A DNA stretch of 64,000 nucleotides. It comes from Cloacibacillus evryensis DSM 19522 (GTDB lineage Bacteria > Synergistota > Synergistia > Synergistales > Synergistaceae). The position numbers and the translations under genes are program-made. The stretch is from NCBI RefSeq assembly GCF_000585335.1, contig NZ_KK073872.1:3153283-3217282 (forward strand). Reading direction: 5' to 3'. This document shows positions 41,441-50,510 of the stretch, piece after piece; the first letter of the stretch is position 1; each line of letters opens with the position of its first letter. The notes beneath the pieces are model-generated. The model saw nothing but the letters and a program-made list of their open reading frames with translations, searched no databases and was not told the DNA's origin.

Positions 41441-42770
41441 CTAATATGCTACCGAACTTGGCCTGTGTCTTTTATCGAGTATCTCGATCATGACACGGTC
41501 CACCGTTCTCATTCCCTCGCGCGATATGCGCCCGACATTTTCCACCGTCTCTTCGATCGTCTCGCCGAAAACTCCCTGCGGGACGGCAAGCTTCTGCCCC
41601 ATGAGCGCCCACTCCGCCGCGTAATAGGCTTCGGCGGCCGCGGCTCCGACCTTCAGCGCGCAGCTCTCCTTTGCCCCGTCGCAGAGCATCCCCGCGATAT
41701 TCGCAAGCAACAGGCTCATCGCGGTGCATATCTGTTCGTAGCTTCCGCCCATCAGATAGGTCATGCCCGCGGCGGCTCCCGCTCCCGCGGCGACGGAACA
41801 GCCGCAGACGGGGGAGAGGCGTCCCAGGTTATGCTTGACGAAGCTCGTCGCGATATGGCTCACGGCGACGGCCTTCGCGATCTCATCCTCGCTCTTGCCG
41901 GCCCGTTTCCCCAGCACCGCGACGGGGAGGATCGCCGTTATCCCGTGATTGCCGCTGCCGGCGCTGCTCATGACGGGAAGCAGGATGCCGGACATCCTCG
42001 CCTCCGCCGCGGCGGCGCAGGTGCTGCGTATCTCCATCGCCACGGGGATCGGGCCGCAGGCAGGGTCGATCTTAAGCAAAGAACGCCCGAACTTGCTGCT
42101 CTGAAGGCAGGCGCCGCAGCTGCTGCACTCTTCCTGAGTCTTGAAGCCGCCGTCCGCGACCCTGTAGTTCATGTTGATGCCGTCCCATATAAAACTGACA
42201 TCTTCGGCGTCGATCTCATCGGCCAGGGCGAGCGCCTCCTGCAGAGTCTGCGGGAAGCCGTCGTCAAAGCCGCTTGCAGACACACCATTGCGCTCAGCTT
42301 CAAATTTAGTTTCGTTGTCCAACACCGTTTTGACAACGTTAGAATGGCTGTTTTCGATGAGGCAGACCGCCTTGTGTCCGGGGGTGAACACTGATGCAAG
42401 CACATATACGCCGCTCCGGTCAGGATCACAATAGATGGAAACGCGCTCGTCGCGCACCCAGGCCTCGGCCTTCGCCACATCCTCAAGCGTGCTGCTGCGA
42501 AGCACCTCCAAACCTAAAGAGGCGTCGCCGCAGATCGCGCCCATCGCCGCCGCGATGGCGTTGCCGCGCGCCCCCTTCGTTCCGGGGATGCCTACCGCCA
42601 TGCCGTTTTTATAGATGCTTGAGCTGACCGTCACGCGTACCGCGGCAATATCGTCCCTGTCCGGCAGCTCCGCACAGGCGTGGGCCACCGCGAGGGGCCA
42701 CCGCCCCCGGCTCGGTACATCCCAACGCGGGTTTCACCTCATTGCGAAGAAACTCTTTTAATGTCAGCAA
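41441..42770 (-). pseudogene. cyuA: Cysteine desulfidase / serine dehydratase-like (CyuA, UPF0597 family), frameshifted
   Basis: From the TTG at 42770, six bases after AAGGAGGG, the frame reads LLTLKEFLRNEVKPALGCTEPGAVA and then breaks; the family sequence continues in the next frame from VAHACAELPDRDDIAAVRV. One extra C in the run at 42697-42694 (GGGG on the plus strand) explains the break; removing it restores AVALAVAHA, as in the family. The remaining ~415 residues are intact, with the iron-sulfur ligands in SSCGACLQ and a C-terminal PVCGCSVAAGAGAA region. The family includes E. coli CyuA, an anaerobic L-cysteine desulfidase. Either a recent inactivation, a sequencing error or phase variation. 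Confidence 0.85.
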
Positions 42771-42795
42771 TGTTTTCCCTCCTTAATTTCGATAA

Positions 42796-43221
42796 TCATT
42801 TTTTCCGGACAGTGCCGATAGATACCATGTCCCCCAGCACTACGCCTCGTTCTTTTGCCGAACGTCTGTCGTGGCTTTGAATGATGATATTCATATGGTT
42901 AGGCATATGAATATCGTCAAAGCCGACAACTTTCCCTATCAGCCTGCCTGCTATATATAAGCCATCGCCTAAGATTATATGCCCTCCCTGCAAAACTTCA
43001 AAGAAGCAGATATAACCTATTTTATTCACTTCTCCGCCAAGCTCGATGCCGTCTTCATCCGTAACTATCACCTCATGGATATCATATTTTTTCAGCGACC
43101 TTGCGTAGTGGTTTTCGACCTTCAGCTTTCTGTCATCCCTCGTCCCATCCAAAACGACGATCACCTCTCCCTCGGCATCCCTTTTAGCGTGAAAGATATC
43201 GGGGTTAAATTTTAAAATCAT
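42796..43221 (-). CDS. Conserved-looking protein of unknown function
   Basis: This 141-residue, soluble, beta-rich protein has repeated GDG/GGG-type turns (IILGDGLYIAGRLIGKVVGFDDIHMPNHMN) reminiscent of a small beta-barrel, and ends in GDMVSIGTVRKK. No signal peptide, membrane segment or catalytic motif is visible. The start has GGGTGGGATG upstream. It lies 25 bp before the cyuA start and 109 bp after the TRAP gene, with a hairpin in between. I do not recognise the family. Confidence 0.75.
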   Translation of the reverse strand: MILKFNPDIFHAKRDAEGEVIVVLDGTRDDRKLKVENHYARSLKKYDIHEVIVTDEDGIELGGEVNKIGYICFFEVLQGGHIILGDGLYIAGRLIGKVVGFDDIHMPNHMNIIIQSHDRRSAKERGVVLGDMVSIGTVRKK

Positions 43222-43275
43222 CCATCATCCCACCCTTTCCATGATCTTTAAACGGCATAACATAATATAAATCAA

Positions 43276-43301
43276 GCCCTCCTCTATGATCAAAGGAGGG
43301 C
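43276..43301 (-). terminator. Hairpin between the TRAP permease and the unknown gene
   Basis: GCCCTCCT (minus 43301-43294) and AGGAGGGC (43283-43276) are perfect 8-bp complements, followed by TTGATTTAT on the minus strand. It could reduce readthrough so that the transporter is made in excess of the downstream enzymes. Confidence 0.55.
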
Positions 43302-43330
43302 CTGCAAAAACAATTCACCGGAGAATAATA

Positions 43331-45187
43331 TTAATTGGCCGCCCGCAGTGCCTTTCCACTCTTTTTAAACTGCGCGAACATCAGCGCGAATAACATTGCG
43401 AGTCCGGCGATATCCGAGATAGTCTCCGGCACGATGAGAAGGAGTGCCGCGACAATGAACAAAGCCCGCATCGGCCATCCCATGCTGCCCTTCCAGTAGC
43501 CGATGACGCCTATCCCCAGCCCCATTATACCCATCACGCAGGTAAAAAAGACCCAGGCGATGGACGGAACAGACCCCAAGCCAAGCAGCGCGGGATTATA
43601 GACGAAGACAAACGGTATAAGGAAAAGGATTATGGCGAGACGTACCGCTTCGATGCCGGTCTCCCACAGGCCGGTCTCCGCAATACCGGCCGCCGTATAA
43701 GAGGCGATTGCGACTGGCGGCGTAATCATCGACATATTGGCAAAATAGAAAATGAACATATGAGCGACTATCGCCTCCACGCCAAGGTTCTGCATCGCCG
43801 GCGCCAGCAGCACGGCGCTCATAATATAGGCGGCGCTGGTAGGCATACCCATTCCCATGATAATTATCATAACCGTTGAGAGGAGGAGAGCCAACAACAG
43901 GCTGTTTGCGGAGAAGGAGGCGATAACGGAACTGAAACGCAGCCCCAGGCCGGTAAATACGACCTCCCCAATGACGATCCCAGCCAAAGCACAGGGAAGG
44001 GCTACTATTACGGATGCTTTTGTCCCATCGACTCCCATATCGATAATCTCTCTGATCGACAGCCGCGTATCTTTCTTGACCTGGCAAAGAAGGATGAGTA
44101 CCACGGTGGAGGCAAGAGCGGAATACATTAGCGAACGCCCCATGGCGATCAGAGAGACAAGTACGACTATCGGAAGCATAAGGTGCAGATAGCCCTTTAT
44201 TATGGCAAGGTGTTCTTTAGCGTCTATAACCTCGGGCTTTATTTCCTGCTTGCTGGCTTCAAGATGTACTTCCCAGAGCAGCGAACCGACATAAAGCAGC
44301 GCCGGCAGCGTCGCGCAGAGAATGATTTTAAAATAGGATATCCCGATCATATCCGCCATAATGAACGCCGAGGCCCCCATTACTGGAGGGATAAGCTGTC
44401 CTCCTGTACCGGCAGTGGCAAGGAGCGCCGCGCTGAATACCGGCTTGAAGCCGCCCTTTTCCATCATTGGGTATGTAATGACCCCGACGGAGGCGACATT
44501 TGCGGCGGCGCTGCCGCTGATCATCCCGAACAACCCCGACGCGAGAATAGAGGCCTTGCCCGGGCCCCCGACGGAATTACGGGTGGCGTATTTAGCAATC
44601 GAAACAAATAATTTCCCCGCCGGCGTCGCGGCCAGAAAAGCTCCGAAAATCATAAAGTAAAAGATCGTGTCCGCGGAGGCGGCTATCGGGCTCGAGAAAA
44701 TACCGCCGGTGGTCATTACTTGATTTTCCACGAAGCTGATCAGATCCACTCCAGGATGAGACAGAATGCCGGGAAGGCTTTTGCCGAAAAAGCTGTAGGC
44801 CATGAATATCACGGCGATAATCGTCATCGACCAGCCAAGGTATCGCCTGCCGGCCTCCATCAAAAGAAGAACGAGGGAAAAGGCGAAAATCTTGTCCAGC
44901 AAGAACAGGTCGTCAACGAAGGGAATCCTCTCCACGATTCTCACTGAATTTACTGCGATGTGAATCATAAACGCGAAGGTGACCAGGAAACAGGCGGCGT
45001 CAACAAACGCTGAAAGCACGGGCTTGTCCTTGATAAAAGGTTTAAGGAGGAAAACCAGCAGCAATGCAAAGCCAACATGCAGCGGTTTTATGACCATTCC
45101 CTGAACAGGTACAAAAGCTATATATATCTGCCCCGCCAGCCAGCAGAGAGAGACGATAAAGGCCAGCCGTTTACGTATATTTTCCAA
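43331..45187 (-). CDS. TRAP transporter fused membrane component (DctQM fusion, TAXI type)
   Basis: This 618-residue protein has about 16 or more hydrophobic segments. The N-terminal ~150 residues form the four-segment DctQ-like part, followed by the DctM part with GGIFSSPIAASADTIFYFMIFGAFL, GGPGKASILASGLFGMISGSAAANVASVG and GMPTSAAYIMSAVLLAPA. Such fusions occur with TAXI-type binding proteins, and one is encoded upstream. The TTG start at 45187 has AAGGAATG upstream. It imports an unknown carboxylate or amino acid-like compound with sodium or protons. Confidence 0.93.
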   Translation of the reverse strand: MENIRKRLAFIVSLCWLAGQIYIAFVPVQGMVIKPLHVGFALLLVFLLKPFIKDKPVLSAFVDAACFLVTFAFMIHIAVNSVRIVERIPFVDDLFLLDKIFAFSLVLLLMEAGRRYLGWSMTIIAVIFMAYSFFGKSLPGILSHPGVDLISFVENQVMTTGGIFSSPIAASADTIFYFMIFGAFLAATPAGKLFVSIAKYATRNSVGGPGKASILASGLFGMISGSAAANVASVGVITYPMMEKGGFKPVFSAALLATAGTGGQLIPPVMGASAFIMADMIGISYFKIILCATLPALLYVGSLLWEVHLEASKQEIKPEVIDAKEHLAIIKGYLHLMLPIVVLVSLIAMGRSLMYSALASTVVLILLCQVKKDTRLSIREIIDMGVDGTKASVIVALPCALAGIVIGEVVFTGLGLRFSSVIASFSANSLLLALLLSTVMIIIMGMGMPTSAAYIMSAVLLAPAMQNLGVEAIVAHMFIFYFANMSMITPPVAIASYTAAGIAETGLWETGIEAVRLAIILFLIPFVFVYNPALLGLGSVPSIAWVFFTCVMGIMGLGIGVIGYWKGSMGWPMRALFIVAALLLIVPETISDIAGLAMLFALMFAQFKKSGKALRAAN

Positions 45188-45330
45188 TTAAGACCATTCC
45201 TTCCAAACGATCTTGCCCTCAAATGTCACACTAGAACGGGTTCCGGGTTAAGAGACAGGGGGAAAGGCTGATTGCTGAACTCAATTCCCCCTGAGAGCTG
45301 CGCTATAAAAATTTCTTGACGAATATCGGG

Positions 45331-46326
45331 TTATTTAATATATCCTTTTTCTTTGTAATACTTCGCAGCGCCGGGGTGAAGCGGGACACCGCCAAGGTTT
45401 TCCGGATTGCCGGCTTTTGCCGGTTCAAAATCCGCGAAAGCCTTATGCCCTTTCACAAGCGCCTCCTTACCCTCGACTACGGCTTTAGTGATCTTATACG
45501 CGGTCTCGTCATCCATCTTGTCAGTGACCGTAAGCGTGGAGCGATATCCGGGCAGGACCAGGTCTGCGGTCTGTCCCTTGAAACTGTCCTTCGGGAGCGG
45601 TGACTGGGTATACCCATACTTTTCAAGTTTTTTCAGTGCACCCTTGGAAATTGTGATAAGGTCTATCTTGCCTAGCACCGCAAGCTCCGTGAAAGTCGGA
45701 TGCCCCTTGGAGAGAGCCTGGATAAAGACGTCACAGCGGCCGTCCTTTATCGCGTTCGTAATGGCCTCAAAGTCCGTATGGTCTACGGCTCCCCCCCACT
45801 TCTTGATATCGTCGTAATTCATGCCGACCGCCTCCAGCACATGAGCGGCCGAAGCCTCGCCGGTGGTGCCGCGCTGAACCGTCATCAGGCGGATCTTCTG
45901 CTTGTTCTTTACAACATCTTCCAGCGATTTGATGCCGCTGCCCCGACGCACGGCGATACCTACATAGAACTGATCCAGCCCTCCGGCCAATGTCCGAATG
46001 TTCTTTATCGGCTGTTCAAAAAGGACCTGCCCGTTCCAGGCCCAGAGGTTATTGTTATCCATCGTGAGGGCGATGTTCATCTGATTCTTGCCCATCAGTT
46101 TAAGATTGCCGATGCCTCCGGCGATCGGCGCGGCGTCTATCTTCATATCAGGATAGGCCTTCTTAACCGCGTCAGCAATGCAGGCCGCCTGAACGTACCA
46201 CGTACTGCCGACCTTATTGGAGCCGATCTTGAGGTCCTGTTGGGCGGCAAAACCGCTTGCGCACACAAAAAAGATTGTCATTACAGATGCCAAAATACCC
46301 AGAATAGCCCTATTGCCCTTTTTCAT
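45331..46326 (-). CDS. TAXI-family TRAP substrate-binding protein
   Basis: This 331-residue protein has a signal peptide (about residues 1-27, cleavage after GFA) and TAXI-family features: LKIGSNKVGSTWYVQAACIADAVKK, IAGGIGNLKLMGKNQMNIALTMDN, and a C-terminal HPGAAKYYKEKGYIK tail typical of the family. AAGGAGG precedes ATG. It delivers its ligand to the fused permease, 143 bp downstream. Characterised family members bind dicarboxylates or amino acids such as glutamate; the ligand here is unknown. Confidence 0.93.
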   Translation of the reverse strand: MKKGNRAILGILASVMTIFFVCASGFAAQQDLKIGSNKVGSTWYVQAACIADAVKKAYPDMKIDAAPIAGGIGNLKLMGKNQMNIALTMDNNNLWAWNGQVLFEQPIKNIRTLAGGLDQFYVGIAVRRGSGIKSLEDVVKNKQKIRLMTVQRGTTGEASAAHVLEAVGMNYDDIKKWGGAVDHTDFEAITNAIKDGRCDVFIQALSKGHPTFTELAVLGKIDLITISKGALKKLEKYGYTQSPLPKDSFKGQTADLVLPGYRSTLTVTDKMDDETAYKITKAVVEGKEALVKGHKAFADFEPAKAGNPENLGGVPLHPGAAKYYKEKGYIK

Positions 46327-46428
46327 AAAAATAGCCTCCTTACCCTTTTCATAATGGTGTCATTACGATTCCTTACACTTTCAAGTTCTTTTGACGCCAG
46401 CCCGTGGAAGGATTCCCGCGTTATTTCT

Positions 46429-48144
46429 TTAATAACAATATGGGATATTGTTTTCCACGGCGTTGGGAATCCAGCGCGGCACCGGCGGTACCAATTCGCT
46501 CTCATCCGGGACCCGCAGTTCGATCAGCACGGGACCGCTATATTCGATGGCCTCTTTCAGCGTTTCGCCTATCTTCGCGGGATCGTCAAGCTTGTATGCT
46601 TTCACGCCAAAAGCCCTCGCTACCCCAGCATAATCCACCGCGCCAAAATCCGTGGCGAAGAAGTCGGAACGGTAAACATGAGCCGTTTCTCCTTTGATCC
46701 AACCAAAAACATTGTTATTACAGACGATCATTTTGACATTTACGCCAAGACGGGCGTATGTCTCAAGTTCACCGCAGTTAAAATGAAAACTGCCGTCTCC
46801 TCCCATCGCGATCACGGTATGGTCGGGGTGGGCCACGGCGACGCCGACTGCGGCGGGCAGGGCGTAACCGAGCGCTCCGTTTGAATAATTTGAAAGGAAG
46901 AGACGCCCCTGTTTTGTCTGTTTTATGTAGGCGGCGGAGAAAATGCTGCCAACGCTGGGCTCTACCACAATATAGCTTTTCTCGGGCAGCAGCGCCTCTA
47001 GCTCCTTCATAAAACGCACCGGATGTATGGGAGACTGTTCGGAGCTTTCAATTCCTTTGAGTGATTCGTCAAGCGCCCTCATAGCCGGCGCCGCTTCGCA
47101 GCCGTTCTCCGCGTTGGACCTGACGCCTTCGGCCTTTATCTTCTCGACCATCATCGCCACCGTCGCCTTGGCGTCGCCTAGAAGGACAGCATCCGTGCGG
47201 TAATTGTTCCCAGCGTCCACTCCATCAATGTTAAGATATATAACCTTCAGGCCATCACTCTGTTTGGGAAGTTTCCAGGCATCCGTGCCAGCGGAGTCCG
47301 TGTTGGAACCGATGAAGAATACGAGGTCGGCCGTCTCGAGAAATTTATTCGAATAGCTCGTGCCGCCTCTGGCGCCGATCAGACGAATCGAAAGAGGGTG
47401 AGTTTCAGAGATCGTTCCCTTGCCCGTCATCGTGCAGCCGACCGGAATATTGAGCCGTTCGGCAAGCGCCCTGACTTCATCGCCGGCATCGGAGATCAAA
47501 GCGCCCTGACCGCAGACGATTACCGGGCGTTTGGCCGTGGACAGCAGTTTTATCGCTTTGTCGATCTGGGAGAAGTCCGCGACCGGACGATATGCCGGCC
47601 ATTCAGCCATGCAGGGATCAGCGTAGAGATCGTCTATCTCCGCCTCCTCCGTATATATATCCATCGGCACCCTGATATGCACCGCGCCGGGGCGGCCTGA
47701 GAGCGCGACTCTGAAGGCCCTGCGGATAAGAAACGGAATATCCTTAGCCTTCGTCACAAGGATGCTCTCTTTCGTGACGGCACTATAAAGACGGTTCTGG
47801 TCGAAACCGGAGAGCATATTTCTCTTATCGTTATTGTATGGCACATCCGAGGTGAAACATATCGTCGGAACGGCTCCTGTAAATGATTCGAGAACGCCCG
47901 GGACTGGATGCGAACCTCCTGGACTCGGCGCTTCGCTGATGCCGACCCGTCCGCTGACCTTCGCGTAAGCCTCTGCCATGTAGGCGGCAGCCCGTTCGTC
48001 ATGAGTCAGAATGTGTTCTATCTCGGCACATTTCAGCCACTCACGGTAAAATCCCAGCGTCGTCTCTCCGGGCAGGCCAAAAACATGCTTGACCCCGTGA
48101 AGCTTCAGCATTTCTAATATAATCTGCGCACCAGACATATTCAT
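46429..48144 (-). CDS. Thiamine-diphosphate-dependent enzyme (acetolactate synthase/2-oxoacid decarboxylase family)
   Basis: This 571-residue protein has the three TPP-enzyme domains: N-terminal Pyr domain with GLPGETTLGF and HDERAAAYMAEAYAKVSGR (activating Glu), a central domain, and a C-terminal PP domain with GGDGSFHFNCGELETYARL and VCNNNVFGWIKGE (the GDG-N metal site). Family members are acetolactate synthases, sulfopyruvate/phenylpyruvate-type decarboxylases and glyoxylate carboligase. GLPGE in place of GVPGG and lack of an ilvN partner argue against biosynthesis. The start MNMSGAQIIL at 48144 follows GGGGGT. It heads a probable operon with the TAXI-TRAP transporter and a cyuA-type gene. 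Confidence 0.88.
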   Translation of the reverse strand: MNMSGAQIILEMLKLHGVKHVFGLPGETTLGFYREWLKCAEIEHILTHDERAAAYMAEAYAKVSGRVGISEAPSPGGSHPVPGVLESFTGAVPTICFTSDVPYNNDKRNMLSGFDQNRLYSAVTKESILVTKAKDIPFLIRRAFRVALSGRPGAVHIRVPMDIYTEEAEIDDLYADPCMAEWPAYRPVADFSQIDKAIKLLSTAKRPVIVCGQGALISDAGDEVRALAERLNIPVGCTMTGKGTISETHPLSIRLIGARGGTSYSNKFLETADLVFFIGSNTDSAGTDAWKLPKQSDGLKVIYLNIDGVDAGNNYRTDAVLLGDAKATVAMMVEKIKAEGVRSNAENGCEAAPAMRALDESLKGIESSEQSPIHPVRFMKELEALLPEKSYIVVEPSVGSIFSAAYIKQTKQGRLFLSNYSNGALGYALPAAVGVAVAHPDHTVIAMGGDGSFHFNCGELETYARLGVNVKMIVCNNNVFGWIKGETAHVYRSDFFATDFGAVDYAGVARAFGVKAYKLDDPAKIGETLKEAIEYSGPVLIELRVPDESELVPPVPRWIPNAVENNIPYCY

Positions 48145-48206
48145 ACGCATACCCCCAATATTTTTTGAAAACTGATCATCGCCGCCCGTCATAGATGAGC
48201 AGCAAT

Positions 48207-48235
48207 AATATAAGCAAAATTTACTTTATTGTCAA
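48207..48235 (-). promoter_or_regulatory. Promoter of the TPP enzyme/TAXI-TRAP operon
   Basis: A perfect TTGACA (48235-48230), 17-base spacer and TATATT (48212-48207). Transcription would start near 48200, about 55 bases before the TPP-enzyme start. Confidence 0.87.
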
Positions 48236-48269
48236 CCACAAAAGTCTTTTCAATAATTTATTGTTTTGG

Positions 48270-48282
48270 ACATGAATCATGT
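48270..48282. promoter_or_regulatory. Palindrome ACATGA-A-TCATGT upstream of the promoter
   Basis: A perfect 6+1+6 palindrome about 35 bp upstream of the -35 box. A candidate binding site for the winged-helix/FCD regulator encoded at 48398-49120. The position upstream of -35 suits an activator. I found no second copy by its own promoter. Confidence 0.5.
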
Positions 48283-48397
48283 TACAAAAGTTTTGTGCCC
48301 AACAACGCAGAAAAGACCGCCGCTGTCGGAGCGGAGGCCTTAGACCTTGCAAAAACAGATATTCCGTAAACGGCTGTGGGGACGGTAAAAAATGTTT

Positions 48398-49120
48398 CTA
48401 TTCGAGGCGGAGCTTCTTCGCGTTGCTTATGACATCCGTAAGGTGTTTTCCCATCAGTAAAGCCGCTTTGTCCGGGTCGTGATCTTTTATCGCCTGCAAT
48501 ACTTTTTCATGTGAAACATTGACAGGCTGATTATACATTTTGAATGTCCCGATAAAGAAATCCTGCCACTGGACCGACAGACCGATCAGGTCATAAAGGT
48601 TGCTGAGGATCGAGCTGCGGGCCATCTTAATGACGGTCTTGTGAAAGGCTGCGGAATGGTCGGCATAGTTTTCATTCTTTTCCATCCCGCTGTACTGCGC
48701 CCGCACGATGTCTTCCAATTCAGCGATATCCTCCGGAGTTGCCTTGAGCGCCGCCTGATATGCAGCTTCGCGCTCGAGCGCGCGTCTCGCCGTTAAAATA
48801 TCCACCACATTATAGTTATGTATGGGGCTTTTCTCCATAAGTTTTTTCAGCGTCTCACCATATTTCTTCGTCGCCTCAAGGTTAGCAAGCCTCTCGATAC
48901 CTTTATCTGTTATGACATGCCCTTGAAACCCCTTCCGCTCGAGCATGCCTCTCTGGCGAAAAGAACGGAGCGCCCTGCCGATGCCGGCCTCGCTTATCAC
49001 TATGCCCTGCCGTTCCAGTATCTCGGCAATCGCACCCGCTCCCATAGGCGTTTCAGCCTCACGCATCATATGCAATATGGGAAACTCCAAGGGGTTGACA
49101 TTTTCTTCCACAGTCTTCAT
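48398..49120 (-). CDS. Winged-helix / FCD-domain transcriptional regulator
   Basis: This 240-residue regulator combines an N-terminal winged helix of about 75 residues (ILERQGIVISEAGIGRALRSFRQRGML then a short wing with VITDKGIERL), which looks like the NrpR/ribonuclease-R type of winged helix, with a C-terminal FadR-like FCD ligand-binding domain (ARRALEREAAYQAALKATPEDIAELE, and HSAAFHKTVIKMARSSILSNLYD). A normal GntR DNA-binding domain is missing. The start MKTVEENV at 49120 follows GGAGGAAGG. It probably controls the neighbouring TPP enzyme/TRAP genes. Confidence 0.83.
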   Translation of the reverse strand: MKTVEENVNPLEFPILHMMREAETPMGAGAIAEILERQGIVISEAGIGRALRSFRQRGMLERKGFQGHVITDKGIERLANLEATKKYGETLKKLMEKSPIHNYNVVDILTARRALEREAAYQAALKATPEDIAELEDIVRAQYSGMEKNENYADHSAAFHKTVIKMARSSILSNLYDLIGLSVQWQDFFIGTFKMYNQPVNVSHEKVLQAIKDHDPDKAALLMGKHLTDVISNAKKLRLE

Positions 49121-49173
49121 AGCCTTCCTCCAAGCCTTAAAAAAACCATCCATCGTATCAACGTTACGAGGTA

Positions 49174-49179
49174 ATTATA
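49174..49179 (-). promoter_or_regulatory. Likely -10 box of the FCD-regulator gene
   Basis: TATAAT on the minus strand (49179-49174), about 55 bases before the start. TTGCAC lies 19 bases further upstream, a poor spacing, so the full promoter is uncertain. Confidence 0.45.
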
Positions 49180-49298
49180 AAACATATAATATCTTTATGT
49201 GCAAGCATCTATTTGTGGGGTGATTCCGCCTCAGGTCATAAGGATCCGGACAATTACCTGACAAAAGTCAATTTATTTATTGAATTATTATCCCGTAG

Positions 49299-49327
49299 TT
49301 GACAAATAATCCCGGCTAATGTAATTT
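49299..49327 (+). promoter_or_regulatory. Predicted promoter of the permease-phosphoribosyltransferase operon
   Basis: TTGACA (49299-49304), 17 bases, then TAATTT (49322-49327). A TCAGGT/ACCTGA inverted repeat at 49231-49236 and 49256-49261 lies about 38-68 bp upstream of the -35 box and may be regulatory. Confidence 0.6.
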
Positions 49328-49383
49328 TATTGGCGTTTTTGCCATTTACGGCTATTTTATACGAACCTCAGGAGGCACTTTTT

Positions 49384-50496
49384 ATGGAATCATACGCAAC
49401 AGACCTACTCACCGCGCTGGCCGTCGTAATGAACGGGATACCGCAGGGGTTGCTTTCACTTTCGCTCGGCTTCGCGGCGTTCCCCACCGCGATAGCCTTT
49501 CTCATCGGAGCCGCCGGCTCGTTCGCCTTCAACTCCGTGGCTACCATATCTTTCCAGGCCGAGACTATCGCCGTCGCCGGCAAGATGGGCAGCACGCCGC
49601 GCGAGAGAATGAGCCTCGTCTTTTGGGGCGCGCTCTTCCTTCTCATCCCCTCGCTGCTCGGACTTAACGAAAAGATCGTCGAAATGATCGGCCCCGTCAT
49701 CGTCAACGCGATGATGGCCGGCGTCGGCGTCATGCTCGCGCTCGTTTCGGTCGATATGCTTGAATCCGAGAAGTATTCCGGCATTTCCTCTATGGCGGTC
49801 GCGCTCGCCACCTGGTTCGTCACCTTCGACCTCGCGAAGACGGTGATCATCTCCGTGATTGCCGCGACGATCGTTTTCAATGTGCTGAAGAAATACGGCA
49901 GGGTCGAGGTGCAGAACCTCTCCGTCGACGAGAGCCGCGAGCGGCTCACGCTGGGAAACATTGAATGGAAGATCTGGGAGCATCCCCGGATCGTCGTCAG
50001 CGCCCTCGCCCTCGCCTGCCTCAATATCGGGGCCAACATCAGCTTCGGCAAAATAACCGGCGGCATCGCGAATACCAACGCCAATATCGACCACCTCGCC
50101 ATCTATTCCTCGCTCGCCGACATGGGCTCCTCATTCTTCGGCGGCGGCCCGGTCGAGGCCATCATCTCGGGAACGGCGACGGCGCCGCATCCTGTGACCG
50201 CCTCGATCATGATGATGCTGATAATGGCGGCGATCCTCCTGCTCAAGCTGCTGCCGGTGCTTGGGAGGTATGTCCACAGCGCCGCGATATCCGGGTTCCT
50301 CTTCGTCCTCGGCGTCTTCGTCACCTTCATTTCAAACATTCAGGCGGCGATATCGCTCGCCCCGGCGGCGCAGGGCCCCTTCGGCTTCTCTCCGTGGGGC
50401 ATGGCCATCGGCGTCACCGTGATCGCCTCGGCCCGCTGGAACCCCTTTTACGGACTGCTCGCCGGCGTCGCGATAAAAATAATCTTCGGACTCTAA
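49384..50496 (+). CDS. NCS2/AzgA-like purine or pyrimidine permease
   Basis: This 370-residue protein has about 11-12 membrane segments and NCS2-like features, such as PQGLLSLSLGFAAFPTAIAFLIG and GSTPRERMSLVFWGALFL, and a FGGGPVEAIISGTATAPHP segment. It lacks the longer hydrophilic ends of typical members and is slightly short (usual 430-450). The start at 49384 follows AGGAGG. The adjacent phosphoribosyltransferase supports a purine base as substrate. Confidence 0.82.
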   Translation: MESYATDLLTALAVVMNGIPQGLLSLSLGFAAFPTAIAFLIGAAGSFAFNSVATISFQAETIAVAGKMGSTPRERMSLVFWGALFLLIPSLLGLNEKIVEMIGPVIVNAMMAGVGVMLALVSVDMLESEKYSGISSMAVALATWFVTFDLAKTVIISVIAATIVFNVLKKYGRVEVQNLSVDESRERLTLGNIEWKIWEHPRIVVSALALACLNIGANISFGKITGGIANTNANIDHLAIYSSLADMGSSFFGGGPVEAIISGTATAPHPVTASIMMMLIMAAILLLKLLPVLGRYVHSAAISGFLFVLGVFVTFISNIQAAISLAPAAQGPFGFSPWGMAIGVTVIASARWNPFYGLLAGVAIKIIFGL

Positions 50497-50510
50497 AGGA
50501 GGACAAAACT

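Noticed and set aside
49121-49383. Purine riboswitch before the permease
   Set aside because: The three-way junction and loop signatures are not present; only a TCAGGT/ACCTGA repeat is visible.
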